A stretch of DNA of 64,000 nt, from the NCBI RefSeq assembly GCF_017352095.1, contig NZ_CP071463.1, positions 3,524,875 to 3,588,874 of the forward strand, in the 5' to 3' direction. Positions 9,090 through 19,742 of this stretch are shown one piece after another. The translations under genes and the position numbers were made by a program. The notes below the pieces were generated by a model. It made no database searches, was not told the DNA's origin, and worked only from the letters and a program-made list of their open reading frames with translations. Source of the stretch: Natrinema longum. Its GTDB lineage: Archaea > Halobacteriota > Halobacteria > Halobacteriales > Natrialbaceae. How positions within the stretch are numbered: the first letter of the stretch is position 1; every line of letters starts with the position of its first letter.

Positions 9090-9332
9090 TTAGACCCCTC
9101 CGTTCACGGAGCGCTCCGTCGGCGGACGACCCGGACCGTCGTGCGGCCGCTGCCGATCGTCTCGGCTGGTTCGTGCCGGTAGTTCACACATAATCATTGG
9201 TGACACACCCTCATTCAGTTTCCAAGATAAAGTCAGTTTGGGCGAGGACTACCGATGTTAACTATTTATACTGTAGAATGGCGCGATGGCTCCGTCCCCC
9301 GACAGATTGCCGAGAGCGGGGCTCGACGGCCG

Positions 9333-12164
9333 CTATTCGTCGTCCGAACCCGCCGTCAGGCCCGCGAGCGACTCCTCGCCGATCTCCTCGAGCACGCGCT
9401 CGTGGAACGACTGGAGGGCGGCGCTCTCGTCTTCGGCGAGGACGACGTCGCTGGCCGAGAGCGTCGCGAGGCCGAAGGCCCGCGGCGTCGGCGAATCGAG
9501 GAGTCTCCGGGAGACGGTCAGTTCGTCGCTGGCGAGCGCGCGGACGAGAGCCTCGATCTCGTCGACGTTGAGTTTGTCCTCGAGGATCTCGCGGTAGGTC
9601 TCCTCGATCACGGCGAACTCCGCGAGGTCCTCGGCGAAGCCAAGCAGCATCTCACTGGAAACTTGCTGTTCGCTCGCGGACTTCTCGTAGCCCTTGTAGC
9701 GTTTGAGGATCATCAGCGAGCGGGTCGCGTTGATCCGGAAGTACCGCTGGAGCAGATCCGTCCCCGAGAGGGAGGCTCGGAGGTTATCGCGGACCTGCTC
9801 GGCCTCGAGGTCGGCGACGATCCCCTCGATGTCGACCTTTCGGTTCAGCGGCATCGAGAGGACGAAACCGTTGTCCGCGACGGCGACGCGGACGTTTGCC
9901 GTCGCCTCCTGAGCACAGCGATAGGCGAGCAGCCGCGACAGGCCGTCGTTGACCTTGCGGCCGTACGTCGAGTGAATGTAGTAGTGACGTTCGTACTCCT
10001 CGCGATCCCGGACGACTTCGATCGCGAGCCGGTCGGTCGTGCTCACGCTTTCGACGCCGGCGTACTGACACTGGTGATCGAACAGGCGGGCGATGGCCCG
10101 CACGCTGTCGTCGTCCAGCGGAAACTCCCGGAGCCACGTGCGGACTCGCGGCGGCCCGCCGTCGTCGTAGCGCGCGAGGAGTTCGCCCTGGAAGGCGAGG
10201 ATCTCGCGGCCCAGATCGTACGAGAGCGGCAGCCGCTCGGAGTACCACGAGGGGACGGTCGGACGCGCGCTCGTGCGATCGACGTAGACTTTCGACCCGC
10301 GCCGGTAGCGGTACTCGAAGTGATCGCCACCGAGGACGAAGACGTCGCCCTTCTCCAAGGTGTCGAGGTACTCCTCGTCCAACTGGCCCACCCAGTCGTC
10401 GCTCGCACGCGTGTAGACGTCGCAGGTGAAGGAATCCGGGATCGTCCCGATGTTGGTCATGTAGATGACCCGTGCGAGCCGACCGCGCTTGCCGATCAGC
10501 GGTTCGCCGACCGGAAACGCCTCGTGGTGGTGCTGGCCGTCGGGCGGGTCGTTCGCGTCGCGCCAAACCTTCGCGTAGACGTTCTTCTCCTCGAGGCCGG
10601 CGTAGTCGGCGGTGAGATATCGCATGAGCGATTCGTACTCGTCCTCGCTGTAGTTGCGGTAGGGGTAGGCCCGCCGGAGGATCGCCTTCAGATCGGCCTC
10701 GGGCCGGATTTCCGCGATCGCCATCCCGTAGACGTGCTGGGCGGCCACGTCCTGGGCGTTCCGGGGGATCGACACGGAATCGACGAACCCCTCCGTGGCC
10801 TTTTTCAGCATGACCGCACACTCGAGGAGTTCGTCCCGGTCGAGCGCGATCACCCGTCCCGTGACGGTCTGCCCGACGCGGTGGCCCGCGCGGCCGATCC
10901 GCTGGAGCAAGGCTGCGACGGACTTGGGCGAGCCGACCTGTACGACGAGGTCGACGTGGGGCATGTCGATCCCCAACTCGAGGCTGGTCGAGGTGGTGAC
11001 CACGTCGAGAGCGCCGTCCTTTAGCCGCCCCTCGATGTCCTGTCTGACCTCCTTCGAGAGGCTCCCGTGGTGACAGCCCGAGTTGTCCTCGTCGTAGGCG
11101 TCGAAGCGTTCCCGGAGGTTGTGGAGGACCCGTTCCGCGCCCGACCGCGTGTTCGTAAACACCAGCGTGTTCGTGTGGTCCTGGATGTGGTCGTGAAGCA
11201 TCCGGTAGAACCGATCCTGGACGACCTCGCGGGGGGTGTTGATCAGGTCGTCGGTCGGACACTCCAGTTGCATGTCGAACTCGCGGGCGAAGCGCGCGTC
11301 GACGATCTCGTAGTCGCGGGGGGAAGCGCCCTGTGCCTCGCCGCTGGGTTCCTCACAGCCGACGAGGAATTCCGCCACGCGGGACAGCGGCTCGATCGTC
11401 GCCGAGCAGCCGATCCGCGTAACCTCGCCCTCGGCCATCGCCTCGAGTCGCTCCAGACTGACCGCGAGGTGGGTGCCCCGTTTGCCCGCCGCCAGCGAGT
11501 GGATCTCGTCGACGATGACGTACTCGACGGTCCGGAGCTTCTCGCGGAACTTGGGCGAGTTGAGAAGTATCGCGAGGGTTTCGGGCGTCGTATTGAGGAT
11601 GTGGGGCGTCTCCTCGAGCATCTTCTGGCGGTCGCTCGAGGAGGTATCGCCGTGGCGAATTGCGTGGCGGATCTCGCCCATCTCCTCGCCTTCCCGGTCG
11701 TCGACGATCGCTTCGATCCCCTCGAGGGGCACCTCGAGGTTGCGGTGAATGTCGTTTGCGAGCGATTTGAGCGGCGAGACGTAGAGACAGTAGACAGAGT
11801 TCTCGAGGCCATCGACCGAGTCCGGGTCCGGATCGGCGGAGTCGTCGACGGCTGCGGACTCGCGATCGCGCCGGTAGAGTTCGTTGATAATCGCACAGAA
11901 ACTGGCCTGGGTCTTGCCACTGCCAGTCGGCGCACAGACCAGCGTGTTCGTCCCCTCGTGGATCTTCGGGATCGCACCCTGCTGTGGCGGCGTGAAGAAC
12001 CCGTCGTTCTCGGGGACGAACTCGCCGAACTCCTCGAGCCACCACTCCTGAACTGCGGGCTCGAGCAACTCGAACACGTCCCCGTCCCCGATCGTCGTCT
12101 CGGCCGGATCGAACGGAAGGTCGTCGTCGGCGACCGGCAACTCGCGGGGCTCGTTCCCGTCCAT
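9333..12164 (-). CDS. lhr: Lhr-family DEAD/DEAH-box helicase
   Basis: A 943-residue superfamily 2 helicase of the large helicase-related (Lhr) core type, acting in DNA repair or nucleic-acid remodelling. Motifs in order: Q-motif region PPQQGAIPKIHEG, Walker A APTGSGKTQAS, DEIH box VIVDEIHSLAAGKRG, motif III CSATIEP, motif IV VFTNTRSGAERV, motif V TTSTSLELGIDMP and motif VI IGRAGHRVG. After the two RecA lobes come a winged-helix region and the Lhr-specific DUF4145-free beta-sheet domain typical of Lhr-core. The ATG at 12164 is chosen because the preceding in-frame residues are not family-like. The protein stands alone, with no nuclease partner next to it. Confidence 0.93.
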   Translation of the reverse strand: MDGNEPRELPVADDDLPFDPAETTIGDGDVFELLEPAVQEWWLEEFGEFVPENDGFFTPPQQGAIPKIHEGTNTLVCAPTGSGKTQASFCAIINELYRRDRESAAVDDSADPDPDSVDGLENSVYCLYVSPLKSLANDIHRNLEVPLEGIEAIVDDREGEEMGEIRHAIRHGDTSSSDRQKMLEETPHILNTTPETLAILLNSPKFREKLRTVEYVIVDEIHSLAAGKRGTHLAVSLERLEAMAEGEVTRIGCSATIEPLSRVAEFLVGCEEPSGEAQGASPRDYEIVDARFAREFDMQLECPTDDLINTPREVVQDRFYRMLHDHIQDHTNTLVFTNTRSGAERVLHNLRERFDAYDEDNSGCHHGSLSKEVRQDIEGRLKDGALDVVTTSTSLELGIDMPHVDLVVQVGSPKSVAALLQRIGRAGHRVGQTVTGRVIALDRDELLECAVMLKKATEGFVDSVSIPRNAQDVAAQHVYGMAIAEIRPEADLKAILRRAYPYRNYSEDEYESLMRYLTADYAGLEEKNVYAKVWRDANDPPDGQHHHEAFPVGEPLIGKRGRLARVIYMTNIGTIPDSFTCDVYTRASDDWVGQLDEEYLDTLEKGDVFVLGGDHFEYRYRRGSKVYVDRTSARPTVPSWYSERLPLSYDLGREILAFQGELLARYDDGGPPRVRTWLREFPLDDDSVRAIARLFDHQCQYAGVESVSTTDRLAIEVVRDREEYERHYYIHSTYGRKVNDGLSRLLAYRCAQEATANVRVAVADNGFVLSMPLNRKVDIEGIVADLEAEQVRDNLRASLSGTDLLQRYFRINATRSLMILKRYKGYEKSASEQQVSSEMLLGFAEDLAEFAVIEETYREILEDKLNVDEIEALVRALASDELTVSRRLLDSPTPRAFGLATLSASDVVLAEDESAALQSFHERVLEEIGEESLAGLTAGSDDE

Positions 12165-12279
12165 TATCGTCGTCTGCGGGACAGGGCTGTAAGAGGGTTT
12201 GGACAGCGGAGTGGAAGTGAAACCGGCGACGGAGGGCACGAACTCGGAGCCGCCCCGCTCCGTGCGCGGGGTCCCGCTG

Positions 12280-12540
12280 TCACTCGACTGCGGTCGAACT
12301 ACCGCAGTCCGTGGTCGCGTCCGTCACGTCGACGTGTCCCGACTCGTCGATCCGGACGTGGTTCTCACGATACGTGAATTCGATCCTCACGCTCGAGGCG
12401 TCCGCCTTACGATACAGGGCATCGAGCGCGTCGGTATCGATCACCTCGTGTAGCGGCGGCTCGAGATTCATCGGATCGACCCCTTCGTGTGCCGCTACCC
12501 CCTGTACGACCCTGAGACTGGTCGGTGTCGAGTTCGACAT
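12280..12540 (-). CDS. HalOD1-type output domain protein
   Basis: An 86-residue protein starting MSNSTPTSLRVVQGVAAHEG. The pattern of VDPMNLEPPLHEVIDTDALDAL followed by a beta hairpin (VRIEFTYRENHVRI) matches the haloarchaeal HalOD1 domain, usually found as the output domain of response regulators or as a stand-alone protein. No receiver domain is attached. The start at 12540 is the first ATG giving family-like sequence. A TATA-like ATATAAA lies about 140 nt upstream, which would imply a long leader. Function is unknown. Confidence 0.72.
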   Translation of the reverse strand: MSNSTPTSLRVVQGVAAHEGVDPMNLEPPLHEVIDTDALDALYRKADASSVRIEFTYRENHVRIDESGHVDVTDATTDCGSSTAVE

Positions 12541-12985
12541 ACGGTACGTCGCAACGACCCTCCCAATGAATCCCTCGATAGGTTTCTGACGCGTGGCAGA
12601 CGTCCGTCGGACGATTTCCCCGCTGCTCGGCCGTTTCACCGGCGCGACCGACCGGACGACTGTTGGAATCGAAAACACGTTTATATCCGTTTTCACATAG
12701 TGGTACGTGGACCGCGGTCGACTGGAACGCTGGCGGTCCGGCCCTCGCCGAGGCCGGTTCAGAGACACACCACCTACCAACCCACCCTCGAATCCACTGT
12801 GATGCGAGTCGCCGGCGTGCCAGTTCGACCTCGCGGTCTCCGGTCGACGCAATCGGGAGCGGGACGCCGTTTCGTGTCCGTGAATCGGTTCGTACTACTC
12901 GTCGATCGTCTCCCAGGGATGGATAGTGACCACAGACGGGGTCGAGGACGACGAGCCTTTACCGTTCCGACGGGTAACGGCGGTA
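12541..12985. other. Divergent intergenic region
   Basis: About 445 bases between the divergent HalOD1 and RaSEA genes. On the minus strand GGATATAAACG (about 12677-12687) resembles a TATA box. I see no open frame with protein-like content and no RNA gene. Confidence 0.45.
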
Positions 12986-14086
<1,101 letters not shown>

Positions 14087-14143
14087 CACCCACGCTGCGT
14101 GGGACGGGATGTGTTATTTCCTCGTCGACCCACTACCAGCCGT

Positions 14144-14308
14144 ATGGGATACCCGTCGTTTTCGGACTACTGGAACGAACTCGAGCCCGCCGTGTTGGTC
14201 GTCGTCGGCCTCCTCTTGCTCGTGTTTCCCGAGCCAGCGACGTCCGCGCTCGGCGCGGGCCTCGTGTTGCTCGGGGTGAGCTGGTGGTTCTACGAGTGGG
14301 GCCGCTAG
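14144..14308 (+). CDS. Tiny membrane protein
   Basis: A 54-residue protein (MGYPSFSDYWNELEPAVL at the start) with one long or two short hydrophobic helices (VLVVVGLLLLVFPEPATSALGAGLVLLGVS split by a Pro) and an aromatic C-terminus, WWFYEWGR. A TATA-like GTTATTT about 28 nt upstream supports a leaderless start. Its stop codon overlaps that of the convergent sensor kinase gene by four bases. No family is recognised. Confidence 0.6.
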   Translation: MGYPSFSDYWNELEPAVLVVVGLLLLVFPEPATSALGAGLVLLGVSWWFYEWGR

Positions 14309-17300
14309 AACTCGAGCCGGCTCCGGTCGTCCCCCGCAGCCGTGTCGCCCGACGTGGACCGGAGGGCTGCTGAATCGGCGCGAGGCACCTCGAGTGTGAC
14401 GACGGTGCCACGGGGTTCGTTGTCGGTAAACGACAGGTGACCACCTGCCTGCGTGACGACCCAGTTGACCAGCCAGAGCCCGAGGCCGCTCGCGTGGCGG
14501 AGCGGCGTAATCTCCTGGTTGCCCTCGAGGAGGTCGCGTTCTTCGGTAGGGATACCGGGGCCGTCGTCGGCGATCGAGAGCGTCAACAGCCCGTCGGACG
14601 GCCGGTTACACAGCGTCACGTCGATGGAGGGCTGTGGCCGGTCGTTGTGTTCGACGGCGTTCTCGAGTATCTGAAAGACGGCCGCTTCCAGGTACTCGTC
14701 GCCTCGAGCAACGGCTCGCTCGGGCAGCGAACAGGTGATTTCGATGTCGGAGGTGTCTTCGAGGCGGGCGACTGCACGCTCGACGGCCGTGACGAGGTCG
14801 ATCGGCCCGCTCGGGACCTCCTCGCGGTCGAGGACGCGCTCGACGGCACGGGTTTTCTGTGCGAGTGCGGTGAGTTCGCTCGTCCGGCAGCGGATCGTCT
14901 CGACGTACTCGCGGTCGGCGTCGTCGACGCTCGTGTCGAGCATCTCCGCACAGCCGTCGATGATGTTCATCCCGTTGCGCAGGTCGTGACGCAGGACCCG
15001 ATTGAGGATCTCGAGGCGCTTCTGTCGCTGTTTCTGCTCGGTGATATCGGTGTAGAGTCCGAACGCACGGTCCGACGAGCCGTCCATCTCCATCGGGACG
15101 ACGCGGAGTCTGAAATCGCGCAATCCGTTCGCCGTCCGTCGTTTGACCTCGGCCTCGCCGACCTCGCCCCGGCTTCCGCGGCGATTGAGCGTCCAGGCTT
15201 CGGTTGTCCTGTCCGGCGGCACGATGATCTCGTCGAGCGGCTCGCCGACGAGATCCGCCTCGTCGTAGCCGAAGACCCGCTCGAACGCCGGGTTGACCGC
15301 CTCGACCACCGGGCCGTCTTCGAGCTGGCTGACGCTGACGACGGCATCGGGAATGTTCTCGAACAGCGCCGCGAAGCGATCGCGTTCGGTTCGCAACCGC
15401 TCTTCGAACGCGATTCGGTCGAGTGCGTCCGTGACGTGGGAGAGCAGGAGCTCCGCCAGTTCCGCGTCGGCCGAGGTGAACGCGCCCGGCTCCATCGAAA
15501 CGGCCTGAAACACGCCGTGATCGCCGATCGGGACGCTCAGTACCGACCTGAGACCGTCGACGCTGGCCACCGCGTTGTCGTCCGCCTGGACGTCGTCGAT
15601 CCGGGAGGGTCGTTGTGTCCGATCAGATCTCCCGTCAATGCCGTCGTCGACCGGCAATTCTCCCTCGAGGTCCGCCTCGAGAGTGGACGAAATAGTCCGT
15701 TTGACGAGCGACCCTTCCTGGCCCCTGTCGACACAGCAGAGATCGAAGTTGAGCACGTCTTCGGCGGCCTCGACGGTTACTTCGTAAATTTCCTCGCGGT
15801 TCTGACAGTCGTCGAGCCGGGACGCGACGTCGTGAAGCCCCTCTATTTTCGACTTCCTGTCGACGAGCTGTTGTTTCATCCGTTTGCGGTCGCTGATGTC
15901 TCGAGCGATGCCGACCGTCCCATCGATCTCGCCGTTGGACCGCAACAGTGCCATGTTGACCTCCCCCGGCGTCCGCTCGCCGTTGGGTCCCGTGAGGGTG
16001 ACCTCGTAGGTCGCGATGCGTCGTTCGCCGTCGATGAGCGCCTGAATGTGTCGCTGTCCGCGGTCAACGCTCTCGTCCGTGAGAAGCTTCGAGACGTGCT
16101 CGCCGAGCAGGTCGTCGCGATCGTAGTCGATCTCGCCCATCGTCGTATCGTTGATGGTGACGAACCGGCCGTCGAGATCGAGCTGATAGACGTAATCACC
16201 GACCGTCTCGACGACGGTCTTCGTCCGCTCGAGTTCGCGTTCGCGAGCCGCCCGATCGAGCGCCGCTTCGGCGGTCCTCGCGAGGACGTGGATCAGGTGG
16301 ATCTCGGTGTCGTCGAGGGTGTCATCGCCGGGTGCCGCGACCGTAAACAGCCCGTGATCGCCCAGCGGTTGGAAGAGTGCGGTCCCGATTTCCGCCCCGA
16401 TGTCGTACGGAACGCGGTCCATCGGGACGTTCTCGACGATCGTCGGTTCCTGATTGCTGTAGGCCTCCCAGAAAACGGTCTCTCCGGGGCCGACCGATGG
16501 GATACTGTCGGTGTATTCCTCGAGCGTCGACGTGATGCGTGTGGCCTCGAGCGTCTCACTCTCCTCGTCGTAGAGCCGGATGCCGGCGAACGAGCGATCG
16601 ATTACGTCCTCGGTCGCCGTCAACACGATATCCCCGATCTCCTCGGCGGATTCGGCTCGCAGGAGTTTCTGGGTCGTCTCCTGGAGCGCCTCGAGTGCGT
16701 TTGCCCGCTTGCGATCGGTCGTGACGTTCCGTCCGAACGAGAGGACGCCCTCGATCTCGCCGTCTGCGCCCAGCGGGATGTCGAACCATTCGCAGGTAAC
16801 TGTCGTGTCGTCCTTGCGGACGTTACAGCTCTCACGCCAGGACGGGTCCGTGAGGCCGCCGTCGACGAGCGACCGCAACTCCTCGCGTACCGCCCGTCGC
16901 TCGTCCGCGGGGACGAGCAACTCGAGGGCGGACTCGCCGATCGCCTCGGCAGCGGTATAGCCAAACAGCTCCGTCGCGGCCGGGTTCCAGTTTCGAACGG
17001 CGAACTCGGCGGGGGTCCACTCGACGATCGCGAGCGGCGACTGTTCGACGAGGGCCGTGAGGCGATTGGACGGCTCCGCGACCGACGTCATCGGAGTGGT
17101 ATCGGTCACGACCCCCTCGGGCCCGGCGTGTCGAGGCTGATCCGTCGCTGCCTGGGTTTCGAGCACTGCATCCAGCCGCGAGCGGAGGGTGTCGGACACC
17201 TGTGAACGAGGAACGTAGCCGTCGGCTCCCGCGGCGACGACTGCGCCCGCGAGTGCTTCGCTCCCGTCCTCGGGAACGATCACGATCGGAATCGCGGGAC

Positions 17301-17520
17301 ACTGCTCCCGGATCGCCCTGCAGCAGTCGACCGGACCGACGTCGGGGGGTGCGCCCTCGATCACGACGCAGTCGGCAGTCGCGAGGGACTCGAGGCACGC
17401 CGCGATGGTCCGAACCCGCTCGGTAGTCACGCCGTCTCCCTCGAGGGCGCGTTCGAGACCGATCTCGGTATCGGCACCGACGACCACAACTCGAGCGTTC
17501 GGTCCGGTGTTCGTGGACAT
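14305..17520 (-). CDS. Multi-PAS/GAF sensor histidine kinase with pseudo-receiver
   Basis: A 1071-residue soluble sensor kinase. Domain order, with approximate residues: receiver-like domain 8-115, PAS 155-275, GAF 285-425, PAS 430-550, GAF 560-700, PAS 705-830, dimerisation helix with H-box LRHDLRNGMNIID near 845, HATPase 940-1060 with the N-box ENAVEHND, DDGPGIP and GLGLWLV. There are no membrane helices, so it senses cytoplasmic signals. In the N-terminal domain the strand that should end in the phosphorylated Asp reads CVVIEGAPPDVG, so the acceptor is probably replaced by Glu. No response regulator gene is adjacent. Confidence 0.9.
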   Translation of the reverse strand: MSTNTGPNARVVVVGADTEIGLERALEGDGVTTERVRTIAACLESLATADCVVIEGAPPDVGPVDCCRAIREQCPAIPIVIVPEDGSEALAGAVVAAGADGYVPRSQVSDTLRSRLDAVLETQAATDQPRHAGPEGVVTDTTPMTSVAEPSNRLTALVEQSPLAIVEWTPAEFAVRNWNPAATELFGYTAAEAIGESALELLVPADERRAVREELRSLVDGGLTDPSWRESCNVRKDDTTVTCEWFDIPLGADGEIEGVLSFGRNVTTDRKRANALEALQETTQKLLRAESAEEIGDIVLTATEDVIDRSFAGIRLYDEESETLEATRITSTLEEYTDSIPSVGPGETVFWEAYSNQEPTIVENVPMDRVPYDIGAEIGTALFQPLGDHGLFTVAAPGDDTLDDTEIHLIHVLARTAEAALDRAARERELERTKTVVETVGDYVYQLDLDGRFVTINDTTMGEIDYDRDDLLGEHVSKLLTDESVDRGQRHIQALIDGERRIATYEVTLTGPNGERTPGEVNMALLRSNGEIDGTVGIARDISDRKRMKQQLVDRKSKIEGLHDVASRLDDCQNREEIYEVTVEAAEDVLNFDLCCVDRGQEGSLVKRTISSTLEADLEGELPVDDGIDGRSDRTQRPSRIDDVQADDNAVASVDGLRSVLSVPIGDHGVFQAVSMEPGAFTSADAELAELLLSHVTDALDRIAFEERLRTERDRFAALFENIPDAVVSVSQLEDGPVVEAVNPAFERVFGYDEADLVGEPLDEIIVPPDRTTEAWTLNRRGSRGEVGEAEVKRRTANGLRDFRLRVVPMEMDGSSDRAFGLYTDITEQKQRQKRLEILNRVLRHDLRNGMNIIDGCAEMLDTSVDDADREYVETIRCRTSELTALAQKTRAVERVLDREEVPSGPIDLVTAVERAVARLEDTSDIEITCSLPERAVARGDEYLEAAVFQILENAVEHNDRPQPSIDVTLCNRPSDGLLTLSIADDGPGIPTEERDLLEGNQEITPLRHASGLGLWLVNWVVTQAGGHLSFTDNEPRGTVVTLEVPRADSAALRSTSGDTAAGDDRSRLEF

Positions 17521-17637
17521 TCCCTGTATTCCAGTCGACTACAAGAACCCCGAACGTATTAGTCTTGGACTCGGTTCACGGATTCGTTCATTCCGTTTAA
17601 CGTGGAGGCGTTTCGTAGAAAAAATCGAATACGGGCT

Positions 17638-18330
17638 CTAGACGCCGTTTCTCGGCGACGCGAATCCCCGGAGGATACCCTGTCCGTCCGTCGGACCGAT
17701 GTCGGGGAGGGTTACCCGTTCGGGATGGGGCATCAACACTGCGACGGACTCGCGGTCGCCGAGGACGCCGGCGATATCGTGTTTGGAACCATTCGGATTC
17801 GCGTCGGGACTCGTCGTCCCGTCTTCCTCGCAGTACCGGAAGAGCACGCGATTCTCGTCCTCGAGAGTTGCCAACCGGTCGTCGTCGATCTCGTAGCGGC
17901 CCTCGCCGTGGGCGATCGGGACGTCGATGACTTCGCCCTCGTCGTAGGCGGCGGTCCAGGGCGTATCGTTACGCTCGACGCGCAGATGGACGTGTTCACA
18001 CTGGAACCGGGCGCTCTCGTTGGTCGTGAACGCACCCTCGGTCAGGCCGGACTCACAGCCGATCTGTGCGCCGTTACAGATGCCCAGAACCGGAACGCCC
18101 GCGGCCGCGGCCTCGCGAACGTCGGCCATGATCGGTGAGCGGGCCGCCATCGCCCCCGCCCGGAGGTAGTCGCCGTAGGAAAAGCCACCTGGGATGACGA
18201 TACCCGTCGTCTCCTCGGGCAGTCCGTCCTCGTGCCAGACGATCTCGGCGTCGATATCCAGATAGTCGAGTGCCCGTTTCGCGTCGCGATCGCAGTTCGA
18301 GCCGCCAAAGCGGATGATCGAAACCGTCAT
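17638..18330 (-). CDS. purQ: Phosphoribosylformylglycinamidine synthase subunit PurQ
   Basis: A 230-residue class I glutamine amidotransferase. It supplies ammonia from glutamine to PurL in the fourth step of purine synthesis. The nucleophile Cys is in VLGICNGAQIG, FSYGDYLRAGA is the family signature, and the catalytic His/Glu pair is in LMPHPERV near the C-terminus. It begins immediately after the purS stop codon with no spacer, so the two are one operon and their products belong to one PurLQS complex. PurL is not in the window. Confidence 0.95.
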   Translation of the reverse strand: MTVSIIRFGGSNCDRDAKRALDYLDIDAEIVWHEDGLPEETTGIVIPGGFSYGDYLRAGAMAARSPIMADVREAAAAGVPVLGICNGAQIGCESGLTEGAFTTNESARFQCEHVHLRVERNDTPWTAAYDEGEVIDVPIAHGEGRYEIDDDRLATLEDENRVLFRYCEEDGTTSPDANPNGSKHDIAGVLGDRESVAVLMPHPERVTLPDIGPTDGQGILRGFASPRNGV

Positions 18331-18582
18331 CTACCGTTCTGCGACCTCCACGTCGTAGTCGTGGATGGTCGGATTCGCCAGCAGCCGTTCGGCCATCTCG
18401 TCTGCGCGCTCGCGTGCGCCGTCCGCGGAATCGGCCTCGAGGTCGACCTCGAAGCGATCGGCCGACCGCAACTCCTCGAGTTCGAAGCCCAGCCGCTCGA
18501 GGGCTTGCTTCGTGGTCTCGGCCTCGGGGTCCAGTACGCCCCGTTTGAGTCGAACCGTCACCGTCGCGGTGTAGGCGGTCAT
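18331..18582 (-). CDS. purS: Phosphoribosylformylglycinamidine synthase subunit PurS
   Basis: An 83-residue PurS protein, the small subunit that links PurQ and PurL. VTVRLKRGVLDPEAETTKQA followed by GFELEELRSADRFEVDLEA is the family pattern. The start MTAYTATV at 18582 gives the standard length. Its stop codon is directly followed by the purQ ATG. mutY lies 102 bases upstream on the same strand, which leaves room for a separate promoter. Confidence 0.94.
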   Translation of the reverse strand: MTAYTATVTVRLKRGVLDPEAETTKQALERLGFELEELRSADRFEVDLEADSADGARERADEMAERLLANPTIHDYDVEVAER

Positions 18583-18684
18583 TACATCATACCCCGTAAC
18601 CGTGCTCAAAAACGCTTTCGCCTTGACTCCGTAATACACGATCGTGGATACCGTCTCCCGTCACCGATCGGCCACCGGGAGCAC

Positions 18685-19620
18685 CTAGCGCTGTAACCGC
18701 GCGACGGGGCCGTCGCTGCCATCGCGGTCGAGTTCGACCAGCCCATCCGACTCGAGGTCGGACAGTAAGCCCGTGAGCCAGTCACGGCCGTACTGGCCTC
18801 CGGGCGCGTAGTCGACGCGGATCCGGTGACCTAAGGTGTCGATCTCGAGTTCCTCGTACTCCCGGAGCGTCCCGATCACGCGACCGCGGAACTGCCGGCG
18901 ACTCCCCTCGAAACTCGGTTGGGTCGGCACGTCGGGAGCGGTGAAGTCGCCGCTGGCGTAGGCGTGACACCACTCGCGCCAGGGACAGCCGGCCTCGTCA
19001 CACCGTGGGGTCTGCTCGCAGGCGACGCCGCCCAGTTCCATGATCGCGTTGTTCCAGACTCGCGAGCGATCCTCGGGCATGAGGTCGCTCGCGGCGTCCT
19101 CGAAGGCCGCGTCGTCGTCGGGAACGTCGAACGCCCGATAGAGCACTCGCTTGACGTTCGTGTCGACGACGGCGTCGCCGTTATTGAACGCGAAACTCGC
19201 CACCGCGTTGGCCGTGTACGGGCCGACACCCATCAGTTCCTGGAGTTCCGCGGGCGTGTCGGGGAAGTCGCCACCGTACTCCCCCTGAACCTGTCGGGCC
19301 GCCTCGTGGAGATACTTCGCCCGGTTGTTGTACCCCAGACTGTGGGCCGTCCAGAACCCCACGACGTCGGCGCGGTCGGCGTCGGCGAGGTCGGCGGTGG
19401 TCGGCCACCGCTCGAGGAACTCCTCCCAGGCCTCGACCACGCGGCCGAGCTGGGTCTGCTGGCTCATCACTTCGCTGACGAGGATTTCGTAGGGGTCGTC
19501 GGTCCGTCGCCACGGGAACTCGCGGTGGTCGTCCTCGTACCACGCGATCAGCGCCTCGCGGACGGCCGGCCGGTCGTCGGGCAACGACCACTCCTCGGCC
19601 GATGGCTCGGCATCACTCAT
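18685..19620 (-). CDS. mutY: A/G-specific adenine glycosylase MutY
   Basis: A 311-residue HhH-GPD DNA glycosylase that removes adenine mispaired with 8-oxoguanine. The catalytic Glu lies in SEVMSQQTQLGRV, the helix-hairpin-helix reads LMGVGPYTANAVASFAF, and the catalytic Asp is in AVVDTNVKRV. The 4Fe-4S cysteines are CEQTPRCDEAGCPWREWC, with spacing X5-X4-X5 instead of the usual X6-X2-X5. The C-terminal 90 residues form a winged-helix-like segment rather than a NUDIX-type domain, so 8-oxoG recognition may differ from the bacterial enzyme. Confidence 0.9.
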   Translation of the reverse strand: MSDAEPSAEEWSLPDDRPAVREALIAWYEDDHREFPWRRTDDPYEILVSEVMSQQTQLGRVVEAWEEFLERWPTTADLADADRADVVGFWTAHSLGYNNRAKYLHEAARQVQGEYGGDFPDTPAELQELMGVGPYTANAVASFAFNNGDAVVDTNVKRVLYRAFDVPDDDAAFEDAASDLMPEDRSRVWNNAIMELGGVACEQTPRCDEAGCPWREWCHAYASGDFTAPDVPTQPSFEGSRRQFRGRVIGTLREYEELEIDTLGHRIRVDYAPGGQYGRDWLTGLLSDLESDGLVELDRDGSDGPVARLQR

Positions 19621-19742
19621 CGATCCCCCTAGCGACTGGGCCCCCTTACTGGTGACGGTCCCGGCCGCGTGGCGTCGCTTCCGTCGGTCGCCGACGCGAC
19701 GACCACGAAAGGCCTATCCGGCACGCTCGAGACCGAACTCGT

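Noticed and set aside
9255..11024. Long open frame on plus opposite the Lhr helicase gene
   Set aside because: The minus strand carries all helicase motifs; the plus frame has no recognisable motif and repeated Val/Asp/Arg strings typical of antisense shadows.
14437..17205. Very long open frame (922 codons) on plus, opposite the sensor kinase gene
   Set aside because: It mirrors the kinase in antisense, a common effect of GC-rich third positions. The translation is rich in Arg, Val and Asp with no domain motif, while the minus strand has clear PAS, GAF and kinase motifs.
17670..17710. CCTGTCCGTC in purQ resembling the end of the 81-nt element
   Set aside because: It lies in coding sequence, the match is about 10 bases, and the rest of the element is absent.
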